From AM-1111 sp046302135 (GTDB taxonomy: Bacteria; Bacteroidota; Bacteroidia; B-17B0; Aurantibacillaceae): 6,862 bases of DNA. Both the position numbers and the translations under genes were made by a program. Location of the stretch: positions 1-6,862 of the forward strand of contig JBKCIQ010000067.1 of NCBI GenBank assembly GCA_046302135.1, given 5' to 3'. A model generated the notes under the pieces. It had not been told where the DNA came from and ran no database searches. It worked only from the letters and a program-made list of their open reading frames with translations. This document shows positions 1 to 4,770 of the stretch, one piece after another. The first letter of the stretch is position 1; the number at the start of each line of letters is the position of its first letter.

Positions 1-2
1 TT

Positions 3-134
3 CTTCTTTATAAAGAAAGTATTAGTGAATCAAAATCAATTGAAGTATCAACTTGGGCACCTGGCATTTATAATATATTTATATTATCACCAGAGAAAGC
101 CATTATCTCGGCCTCAAAATTTATCAAAGAATAA
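3..134 (+). CDS. C-terminal tail of a secreted protein with a T9SS type A sorting domain (5' partial)
   Basis: An open frame enters from the left edge and ends at TAA (132-134), giving 43 residues. It contains 'STWAPGIYNIFIL' and ends in 'KFIKE'. A hydrophobic run with a xxxGIYxxxx pattern followed about 15-20 residues later by a terminal KFIK is the usual end of the type A C-terminal sorting domain, which directs Bacteroidota proteins through the type IX secretion system and is then removed at the cell surface. The M43 protease at 3273-4643 ends the same way (NGIYLLTVV...KFIKEH), which supports the frame. The catalytic or adhesive part of the protein lies outside the window, so its function is unknown. 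The stop lies only 6 bases before the repeat element at 140. It is partial because the window begins inside it, not because it is visibly broken. Confidence 0.72.
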   Translation, partial: LLYKESISESKSIEVSTWAPGIYNIFILSPEKAIISASKFIKE

Positions 135-139
135 CCAGC

Positions 140-246
140 CCTTAACAGCGTGCCAAGCGCCATTTTTGCGAGTTGTAATGCTAATTGATATATTCGCAGG
201 AGTAAGTTGTAGCAAAAATAGGCGCCTGCACGCAGACCGTTAGTGG
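140..246 (+). repeat. attC-like repeat element, copy 1 (best palindrome)
   Basis: This is the first of six related elements and the clearest hairpin. The left arm at 148-169 (GCGTGC, CAA, GCGCC, ATTTTTGC) pairs with the right arm at 212-233 (GCAAAAAT, A, GGCGCC, T, GCACGC). About 19 pairs form in three blocks of 6, 5 and 8, interrupted by a small internal loop and a bulge. Outside these arms TAAC (143-146) can pair with GTTA (239-242), with one base (A147) between box and stem on the left and five (AGACC, 234-238) on the right. The right end reads GTTAGTG. The middle (170-211) carries the family core GTAATGCTAATTGATAT. Short terminal boxes, unequal spacers and extrahelical bases are the hallmarks of integron attC sites. 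That identity is an inference; a different structured repeat is possible. Confidence 0.7.
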
Positions 247-277
247 TAATAGCTGCTTAAGAGAGACAAAAACTTTA

Positions 278-802
278 ATGGACAATATAAAACTTAAATA
301 TAAACTAGCTATTATCCCTAAAGACACTATCCTTTTTAGAAAGGCACCTGACAATGGAATTTACGAAACAATGTATTTTAGTTTTACTGCAAGTGGAACA
401 TATAGTTCTGACTTTAATTCTGGACCTACACAACTTTGGAAAACAAAGGCACATATAATATCACTTTTTATAGTCAAGGGCAAACTTTCGCCGTTCATAT
501 ATGAAACCGATTTGGAATATTGTTACCGTCAATTCTGTGGAGAGGACAAATGTTATTTAGATATAAAGCATCGTAATAATTCTAAGCTTAAAGATTTCTT
601 AGCTTCTCTGAAAAAGATAGGATTTGATAGTTGGGTAACATCAATTCATAATGGAACTGATATAGAATTACATTTATTTACAGATAATAATCGAAGTTTA
701 ATTCAATTCAAACAAAATATAGACAATGAAAAAAATATAAACAGTCTAAAGAGGGATTCTTTTAATAAAGTAATTTTATTAGACCTAAAAGATTACAAGT
801 AG
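278..802 (+). CDS. Orphan hypothetical protein, 174 aa, probably cytoplasmic
   Basis: I do not recognise this protein with confidence. It is a single 174-residue frame starting at ATG 278, with a purine-rich GAGAG 12 bases upstream. It has no signal peptide or transmembrane segment and is lysine-rich (about residues 1-30 and 145-174). The N-terminal third has 'TILFRKAPDNGIYETMYFSF' (17-36) followed by 'QLWKTKAHIISLFIVK'; the middle is rich in aromatic residues and has three cysteines (C82, C88, C92 region). The pattern of an early LFR..., a FSF strand and then WKTK...I faintly recalls small alpha/beta enzymes with a 'lyRg...F' opening such as RES/ART-like proteins, but no catalytic set is evident, so this is only a hint. 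It lies alone between repeat copies 1 and 2, as a single-gene cassette would. Codon use and AT content match the neighbours. Confidence 0.75.
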   Translation: MDNIKLKYKLAIIPKDTILFRKAPDNGIYETMYFSFTASGTYSSDFNSGPTQLWKTKAHIISLFIVKGKLSPFIYETDLEYCYRQFCGEDKCYLDIKHRNNSKLKDFLASLKKIGFDSWVTSIHNGTDIELHLFTDNNRSLIQFKQNIDNEKNINSLKRDSFNKVILLDLKDYK

Positions 803-854
803 CTATTAATCGGTAGATACCAAAGCTGTGTTTAAACTAAATGGCAACTACAAC

Positions 855-958
855 CACTAACAACGTGCAAGCGCCATTTTTGCGAGTTGTTATGCTAATT
901 GATATATTCGCAGGAGTAAGTTGAAGCAAGAAATTTGACGGTACGCAGATCGTTACCC
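855..958 (+). repeat. attC-like repeat element, copy 2
   Basis: This copy starts at CACTAAC (855-861) and ends at GTTACCC (952-958). Its central 55 bases (869-923) match copy 1 (155-209) at 54 positions; the single difference is A177 versus T891. The right arm differs from copy 1, and pairing with the left arm is weaker (ATTTTTGC against GCAAGAAAT, and ACGTGC against GTACGC). The outer layout is the same: TAAC, one base, stem, then stem, five bases (AGATC), GTTA. It follows the stop of the 174-residue gene by 52 bases. The same layout with different arm sequence argues for a selected structure rather than a simple copied repeat. Confidence 0.68.
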
Positions 959-1039
959 ATCAAGTTAAAAGACGACAGTGCAAAAATAAAACAAGTGAAA
1001 AAATGAACGAACAAGCTAAGACTTCATTAAATTTAAAAT

Positions 1040-1080
1040 AGTTGCAACTCATACCAAAAGGCTTACATGTTGTTGCAACA
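1040..1080. promoter_or_regulatory. Pair of 10-bp palindromes 31 bp apart, candidate operator
   Basis: AGTTGCAACT (1040-1049) and TGTTGCAACA (1071-1080) are both perfect 10-base palindromes sharing the 8-base core GTTGCAAC. Their centres are 31 bases apart, close to three helical turns, so two dimers could sit on the same DNA face. They lie 38-78 bases before the ATG of the TPR-like gene at 1118. A TTTG at 1083-1086 is followed 19 bases later by TAAAATTT (1106-1113), a poor match to the Bacteroidota -33/-7 promoter that would leave almost no leader. Binding by a regulator is inference; the pair could also fold as a stem-loop or be the trace of another palindromic element. Confidence 0.35.
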
Positions 1081-1117
1081 CATTTGCTTTTCCCCCAATT
1101 CTGCCTAAAATTTATTT

Positions 1118-1387
1118 ATGAGACACGCTAACCTAAGAGAAAAATTTAATAAAGCTCAGAAACATTATGAAAAGGGAAACTATAGAAGAGCTAAATGGCT
1201 TTTTGAACAAATTGTTTTAGAAATAGCAGTATCGGATACCGACTCAATGGGAGACATTAACTTACATAACTCAGCTGAAGACTATTTAGAAAAGATTTCG
1301 AAACAAAAACTATCAAGTTTACGAATCCCAATTCTCTTAGGCATAATAATAATTGTTTTAATCATTTTATTTACTTTATTCAACTGA
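1118..1387 (+). CDS. Small TPR-like protein with C-terminal membrane anchor, 89 aa
   Basis: Residues 7-35 (REKFNKAQKHYEKGNYRRAKWLFEQIV...) read as one tetratricopeptide helix pair: AxxHYEKGNYxxAxxLFEQI has the small, aromatic and glycine positions of a TPR. A third amphipathic helix is likely at 50-64. Residues 69-88 are almost purely hydrophobic and form a single transmembrane helix with only one residue after it. There is no N-terminal signal, so this looks like a tail-anchored protein with its TPR domain in the cytoplasm and the last helix in the inner membrane. Such single-TPR proteins usually act as protein-protein adaptors; the partner is unknown. The stop (1385-1387) is followed by a decayed coding stretch, so the original downstream neighbour may be broken. 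The ATG at 1118 is preceded by an AT-rich stretch without a clear ribosome binding site. Confidence 0.65.
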   Translation: MRHANLREKFNKAQKHYEKGNYRRAKWLFEQIVLEIAVSDTDSMGDINLHNSAEDYLEKISKQKLSSLRIPILLGIIIIVLIILFTLFN

Positions 1388-1439
1388 CAGAATTCGTCTC
1401 AGTACAGATTCTTCAGTTAGTGAAAAAATAATTTTTCAA

Positions 1440-1654
1440 TTGAATAAGCGTGATTTTTGGTTGCAGGATTATGAAAACCTTTTTTCTTTTTATTACAAAA
1501 ACAACTTTTTAAATAGTAACGACAACGAGTTAGAATATCCGATTTTTACAATCATTAACCACAAACTTTTTGACTTATCGAAACATTGGAAACTTACCGT
1601 AAAAGTTATAATGGTCCTAAGTCACATTTGTGGTTAATAAAATTTATTTCTTGA
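1440..1654 (+). pseudogene. Probable frameshifted gene remnant
   Basis: An open frame runs from after a stop at 1359-1361 to TAA at 1635-1637 without any ATG; the only nearby initiation codon is TTG 1440. Its product starts like ordinary protein (NKRDFWLQDYENLFSFYY...) but the last 15 residues do not. In another frame, open from 1574 to TGA 1652-1654, the DNA reads 'LIETLETYRKSYNGPKSHLW' followed by LIKFIS, which looks like a natural C-terminus. Loss of one base near 1574 would join the two (NHKLFD then LIETLETY). I infer a gene that has lost its start and taken a frameshift. I do not recognise the family. The alternative is a short functional TTG-started 65-residue protein, which seems less likely. 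The GTTAGTG at 1416-1422 just upstream matches the right end of repeat copies 1 and 6. Confidence 0.4.
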
Positions 1655-1667
1655 CATCAATAATTGT

Positions 1668-1714
1668 GCTTAAAATCGTAACCTTCGCAAAGCCATAAAA
1701 ATTTTGCATTAAGC
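1668..1714. repeat. Asymmetric inverted repeat upstream of the SDR gene
   Basis: GCTTAA (1668-1673) pairs with TTAAGC (1709-1714), and inside it GCAAA (1687-1691) pairs with TTTGC (1703-1707) around an 11-base loop. The left side has 13 unpaired bases between the two blocks and the right side only one. It lies 27 bases before the ATG at 1742. It lacks the GCTAATTG core of the dispersed elements, so I do not count it as a member. It could be a weak leader hairpin or chance in AT-rich DNA. Confidence 0.25.
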
Positions 1715-1741
1715 GTAATCTCAAAATCAATAAATAGTAAA

Positions 1742-2374
1742 ATGAACATAACAATTATAGGAGCCTCGGCTGGTATTGGACTAGAAACAGTAAAAAGAGG
1801 TTTAATTAGAAATCATTCGATAACAACCCTTTCTCGATCCGAAATCCAACTAAAAGAGAAAAACTCTTTAAAAATGATACTTGGTGATGCAACTAATAAA
1901 GGGGACCTATTAAAAGCAATTCAAAATGCAGAGGCTCTAATTATAACTTTAGGTACAAGTAAGAATATGAAATCTACGACCCTTTTTTCAGATTTCTCTA
2001 AGTTAATTGTGGAAATACATAGAGAGAACAAAATAGAGGTCCCATTTATTTTCGTTACAGGCTTTGGAGCCGGGGAAAGTAAAAATTACGTTTCTTGGCT
2101 TGTAAAAATGTTTTTAAAATACTTTTTAAAGGACGTTTATGCTGACAAAACTAAAATGGAAGAAATTATTACTAATTCGGATATGAATTGGACTGTCGTG
2201 AGACCAGGCAGGCTATTAGACAAAGAATTGATAGGTAAATACCGAATTGAAAATAAATTATTCAAAGGAATTAATATTGGCGGAATAAATAGAGCAGACG
2301 TAGCGGACTTTTTAATAAAACAAGCAGAAAAACAAACTGAATTAAAAAAGTACATTGCTATATCTGAAAAATAA
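1742..2374 (+). CDS. NAD(P)-binding atypical SDR / NmrA-like protein, 210 aa
   Basis: This is a Rossmann-fold dinucleotide-binding protein of the NAD(P)H-binding atypical short-chain dehydrogenase group (YwnB / biliverdin reductase B-like). The N-terminus is beta1 plus glycine loop, MNITIIGASAGIG (G7, G11, G13). An acidic GDAT (48-51) follows beta3, where these proteins contact the adenine. ALIITLGT (65-72) is beta4, VTGFGAGES (105-113) the catalytic-side strand, YADK (133-136) takes the place of the classical YxxxK, WTVVRPGRL (150-158) is the signature strand, and NRADVADF (183-190) the usual C-terminal motif. The length of 210 residues is normal for the group and it appears complete. It is cytoplasmic, without signal or membrane helix. 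Substrate cannot be told; members range from flavin or quinone reductases to redox sensors without activity. It is the last gene before repeat copy 3, whose left end starts 5 bases after the stop. Confidence 0.88.
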   Translation: MNITIIGASAGIGLETVKRGLIRNHSITTLSRSEIQLKEKNSLKMILGDATNKGDLLKAIQNAEALIITLGTSKNMKSTTLFSDFSKLIVEIHRENKIEVPFIFVTGFGAGESKNYVSWLVKMFLKYFLKDVYADKTKMEEIITNSDMNWTVVRPGRLLDKELIGKYRIENKLFKGINIGGINRADVADFLIKQAEKQTELKKYIAISEK

Positions 2375-2379
2375 AATAA

Positions 2380-2478
2380 AAACATGCAAGCTTCATTTTT
2401 GCGATTTATAAAGCTAATTAATAAATTCGCATTGGTAAGAGTTGCAAAAATACGTTGACCGCTATTAGCAAGTTATAC
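2380..2478 (+). repeat. attC-like repeat element, copy 3
   Basis: The element begins just after the SDR stop with AAAACATGCAAGC and carries CATTTTTGCGA, the core AAGCTAATTAATA and TTCGCA. ATTTTTGC (2395-2402) pairs perfectly with GCAAAAAT (2444-2451). In an alternative fold TGCGATTTAT (2400-2409) pairs with ATAAATTCGCA (2421-2431), with one bulged base on the right. The right end is GTTATAC (2472-2478), while the left box has decayed from TAAC to AAAC. It is the most diverged of the three copies that keep the GCATTTTTGCGA-like arm. Confidence 0.6.
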
Positions 2479-2613
2479 AACATTGCGGTTCAAAGAAGGT
2501 TTAATGCACAAGATGCCAAATATAGAAAAGTGGAGACAAGAAAACCACTCTAAAAACAGGGAGTAATCTGAAAATCCAAAAGAGTAGGAGCAAAATTTTA
2601 AAAAAATAACAAA

Positions 2614-3090
2614 ATGAAAAATTTATTCATTTTAGCAACTATGTTGCTGTCGTTTAGTTTTGTTGATGCACAAACCAAAGTCTATAAGGGTACTAGTACT
2701 TTTTCAAGTGATGTAATTTGCAATCTTAATAATAGTAAGATTTATAAAAAAACATCAAGCTTTTCTTCAGATGTGATTTGTAATATAAGTGGGAGCAAAG
2801 TTTACAAAGGTAACAGTTCATTTTCAAGTGATGTAATTTATAATCTTTCAGATGGCAAAGTTTACAAGGGAAACTCAACTTTCAGTAGCGACATTGTAAT
2901 GACCATCAAAGATGGAAAAATTTACAAAGGCACATCAAGTTTTAGCAGTGATGTTATTGCAACAATTAAAGACGGAAAAGTGTTTACCGGAAATTCTAGT
3001 TTTTCTAGTGACATACAGTTTTCTATTAGTGGATATGTAACAATTGTAGAATTTGTAGCTGTTTGGTATGCGGTAAAATACTCGTATTAA
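2614..3090 (+). CDS. Secreted protein of six 20-residue tandem repeats, 158 aa
   Basis: Residues 1-20 (MKNLFILATMLLSFSFVDAQ) form a clear signal peptide with a probable cut after the alanine at 19. Residues 22-141 are six consecutive 20-residue repeats with no gaps, consensus K-(V/I)-Y-K-G-N/T-S-S/T-F-S-S-D-V/I-I-x-x-I-x-x-G, followed by a short hydrophobic tail ending in EFVAVWYAVKYSY. Strictly alternating polar and hydrophobic residues with a turn every ten residues suggest two beta strands per repeat, as in a beta-solenoid, beta-roll or closed beta assembly. I recognise similar repeat proteins as common in Bacteroidota but have no established function for them. The single cysteines in repeats 1 and 2 (C36, C56) are 20 residues apart and could stack or bond. 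It is exported to the periplasm or beyond and has no T9SS tail. It sits alone between copies 3 and 4. ATG 2614 is fixed by the signal peptide. Confidence 0.85.
   Translation: MKNLFILATMLLSFSFVDAQTKVYKGTSTFSSDVICNLNNSKIYKKTSSFSSDVICNISGSKVYKGNSSFSSDVIYNLSDGKVYKGNSTFSSDIVMTIKDGKIYKGTSSFSSDVIATIKDGKVFTGNSSFSSDIQFSISGYVTIVEFVAVWYAVKYSY
2677..3036 (+). repeat. Six 60-bp coding tandem repeats
   Basis: The 20-residue protein repeats are encoded by six in-frame 60-base units starting at 2677, 2737, 2797, 2857, 2917 and 2977. Units 1-3 keep the DNA phrase close to 'TTTTCAAGTGATGTAATTT', whereas units 4-6 code the same SSFSSD with other serine codons (AGT AGC, AGC AGT, TCT AGT). The DNA has diverged more than the protein, which points to selection on the protein and an old duplication rather than recent slippage. 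Confidence 0.85.
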
Positions 3091-3097
3091 ATTTTCT

Positions 3098-3198
3098 CCT
3101 AATAGCATGAAAACCCAGTTTTGCTTTACTTAATGCTAATTGAAATATACGTATTGAAAATTTTTACGAAATTATTGCCTGAATGCGGCCCGTTATAT
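3098..3198 (+). repeat. attC-like repeat element, copy 4
   Basis: It begins 7 bases after the stop of the repeat-protein gene with CCTAATAGCATGAAAAC and holds the core TTAATGCTAATTGAAATATA. GCAT (3105-3108) pairs with ATGC (3184-3187), and TAAT (3100-3103) with GTTA (3192-3195). The spacers are again one base on the left (A3104) and five on the right (GGCCC, 3187-3191 region). The right end reads GTTATAT. The left arm (AGCATGAAAACCCAGTTTT) is close to copy 5 and unlike copies 1-2, so two subfamilies exist in the window. Confidence 0.58.
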
Positions 3199-3239
3199 CC
3201 AAGTTTATTTAATTACAAAATAATAATTAAACCTTTTAT

Positions 3240-3247
3240 TAATTTTG
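3240..3247 (+). promoter_or_regulatory. Possible Bacteroidota -7 promoter box
   Basis: TAATTTTG matches the Bacteroidota -7 consensus TAnnTTTG exactly. It lies 25 bases before the TTG start of the metalloprotease gene, giving a plausible short leader. No TTTG is found at the expected -33 distance; that region is AT-rich (AATTACAAAATAATAATT). Exact 8-mers of this degenerate form occur by chance in such DNA, so confidence is low. Confidence 0.3.
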
Positions 3248-3272
3248 AGATAAGTTAATTAAATTAGATACT

Positions 3273-4643
3273 TTGAGAAGTAAACTGCTTATTATAATTT
3301 CGTTATGGCTTTTTGGCCTGACAATACACGCTCAGCATGCAAATCAATTTTGCTTTACAGCACCACCGTTTGACTCATGGGAAATTCAGTTCCAAAAATT
3401 AGTTTCGGACTATCAAAATAATCACAAAAGTCAAAAGCAATCTTCAATAATCTACACTATTCCAATAATCTTTCATGTAATACATAGCGGTCAGTCTATT
3501 GGAACTTTTCCTAATATTTCACAAGGTCAAATCAATTCCCAATTAACTGTTATAAATCAAGATTTTAGTGGAAACGGATATAATTCTTCCAATTATCCTT
3601 CAAATGCTTTTGTAAATTGGGTAAACATTCAATCAATACCCAGTGCTAATATTGATAGTAACGGTAGGGTTAAAATAGCTGATGTGGGAATTCAATTTTG
3701 TTTAGCAACAATGGATACAACCGGCAATTTATTGCCCGAACCTGGAATCAATAGAATTAATTTCCTTTCTATGAATTTGCCAGATCCAAGTAGTTATCCT
3801 ACCCAAGCTACCATGAAATCTTATCTTGACGATATTCTTAAGCCTAAGACCATTTGGGACGTAACTAAGTATCTTAATGTTTGGATAACAGATAAAAACA
3901 GTGCTCTTAGCTATACCGGAGTATCATCTGTACCTCCATTAAGTGGCTTAATAGGTGTACCTAATAATACCAGCGATTCAACTGATGGTATTTGGTGTTT
4001 TGCTAAAGTAATTGGTTCTAATAATTTATTTCCAAGTGGTATTTATGGTTCTCCATTGGTTGAAGGCAGAACTCTCACCCATGAGCTTGGGCATTATTTA
4101 GGCCTCAGACATATTTGGGGTGATGGGGCTTGTGCTACCGACTATTGTGATGATACGCCAGCGGCAGCAGCCCAAAACAATGGATTACCAAATTCCTATC
4201 CATTAAATGTTGGCTCGTGTAACAACCCGACAAACTCGCCTGATGGAGAAATGTTTATGAATTTTATGGATTACACTTGGGATCCATACAAGTATATGTT
4301 TACTACCGACCAAACTACAAGGATGCGAACCGCAATGATAAATAGTCCTTTTAGAAATCAATTAGGAACTCATGGCTTGTGTTCGGCTACTATTGGATTA
4401 AATGAAGTAAATACAAATAACAAGATTTCCGTTTATCCAAATCCAGCAACAACACATTTAAACTTAAATGTTTCTAAGAATGACGTCGATGAAGTTTCAA
4501 TAAGCAATTTACTTGGCCAGGTTTTAATCAAAGAACAAATTCAAAATCGTATTGACATTTCTTTTTTAACTAACGGTATTTACCTATTAACAGTTGTACA
4601 AGGGCAAAATAAATTCATTCAAAAATTCATCAAAGAACACTGA
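3273..4643 (+). CDS. Secreted M43-family zinc metalloprotease with T9SS type A sorting domain, 456 aa
   Basis: This is a cytophagalysin / pappalysin-like (MEROPS M43) endopeptidase. Residues 1-21 (RSKLLIIISLWLFGLTIHAQ after the start) are a signal peptide. The extended zinc site is HELGHYLGLRH: zinc ligands H270, H274, H280, catalytic base E271. The Met-turn is FMDYT with M332. GDGACATDYCDDTP (284-297) is the family's cysteine-bearing loop; C287, C292 and C316 probably form the usual disulfides. Residues about 385-456 are a type A T9SS tail starting VYPNPATTHLNL and ending KFIQKFIKEH, so the enzyme should be exported across the outer membrane and either released or anchored. The pro-region before about residue 60 is short. 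The start is TTG 3273, chosen because it gives an intact signal peptide and no ATG is available; the next upstream in-frame stop is 3246-3248. All key residues are present, so it is likely active. It is followed at once by repeat copy 5 and a second zinc protease. Confidence 0.92.
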   Translation: MRSKLLIIISLWLFGLTIHAQHANQFCFTAPPFDSWEIQFQKLVSDYQNNHKSQKQSSIIYTIPIIFHVIHSGQSIGTFPNISQGQINSQLTVINQDFSGNGYNSSNYPSNAFVNWVNIQSIPSANIDSNGRVKIADVGIQFCLATMDTTGNLLPEPGINRINFLSMNLPDPSSYPTQATMKSYLDDILKPKTIWDVTKYLNVWITDKNSALSYTGVSSVPPLSGLIGVPNNTSDSTDGIWCFAKVIGSNNLFPSGIYGSPLVEGRTLTHELGHYLGLRHIWGDGACATDYCDDTPAAAAQNNGLPNSYPLNVGSCNNPTNSPDGEMFMNFMDYTWDPYKYMFTTDQTTRMRTAMINSPFRNQLGTHGLCSATIGLNEVNTNNKISVYPNPATTHLNLNVSKNDVDEVSISNLLGQVLIKEQIQNRIDISFLTNGIYLLTVVQGQNKFIQKFIKEH

Positions 4644-4663
4644 CGGCAGACGAAACAACAGCG

Positions 4664-4740
4664 GAATACAGCATGAAAACTCAATTTTTTCAACTTATTA
4701 TGCTAATTGATTTATTTAATCTAAAAATTAGTAAATGTTT
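4664..4740 (+). repeat. attC-like repeat element, copy 5, right half lost or degenerate
   Basis: AATACAGCATGAAAACTCAATTTTTTCAAC, core TTATTATGCTAATTGATTTA, is clearly the left arm and centre of the same element (19 of 21 bases match copy 4 over AGCATGAAAAC..CA.TTTT). Past about 4715 no partner arm and no GTTA box can be found before the next gene's ATG at 4771. Without a right box it should not recombine as an attC site, so the two flanking protease genes may now move as one unit. The exact right limit is arbitrary. Confidence 0.5.
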
Positions 4741-4770
4741 TGAGATTTTTTTAGCATATAAAAGATAAAT

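Noticed and set aside
25..243. Open frame of 72 codons on the plus strand with a GTG start
   Set aside because: It overlaps the sorting-domain tail in another frame and runs through repeat copy 1; the product has no recognisable character.
140..246. MITE or insertion-sequence remnant as explanation of the element
   Set aside because: No target-site duplications could be seen, ends are short and unequal rather than true terminal inverted repeats, and all copies share orientation with the genes. It remains a weaker alternative.
803..854. Rho-independent terminator after the 174-residue gene (GGTAGATACC)
   Set aside because: The stem is only four pairs with a two-base loop and no T run follows.
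1003..1041. ATG-started mini-ORF of 12 codons (MNEQAKTSLNLK) after copy 2
   Set aside because: Too short to support as a gene or as a leader peptide; may be a trace of a lost gene start.
1651..1676. TTGACA and TAAAAT as a sigma-70 style promoter before the SDR gene
   Set aside because: The spacing is 14 bases rather than about 17, and the host phylum uses a different promoter consensus.
2137..2385. Open frame of 82 codons on the minus strand
   Set aside because: It lies antisense inside the well-supported SDR gene and is a shadow of its codon pattern.
2504..2566. ATG-started mini-ORF of 20 codons (MHKMPNIEKWRQENHSKNRE) after copy 3
   Set aside because: Composition is protein-like, but no ribosome binding site, no homology I can recall and no evidence beyond being open.
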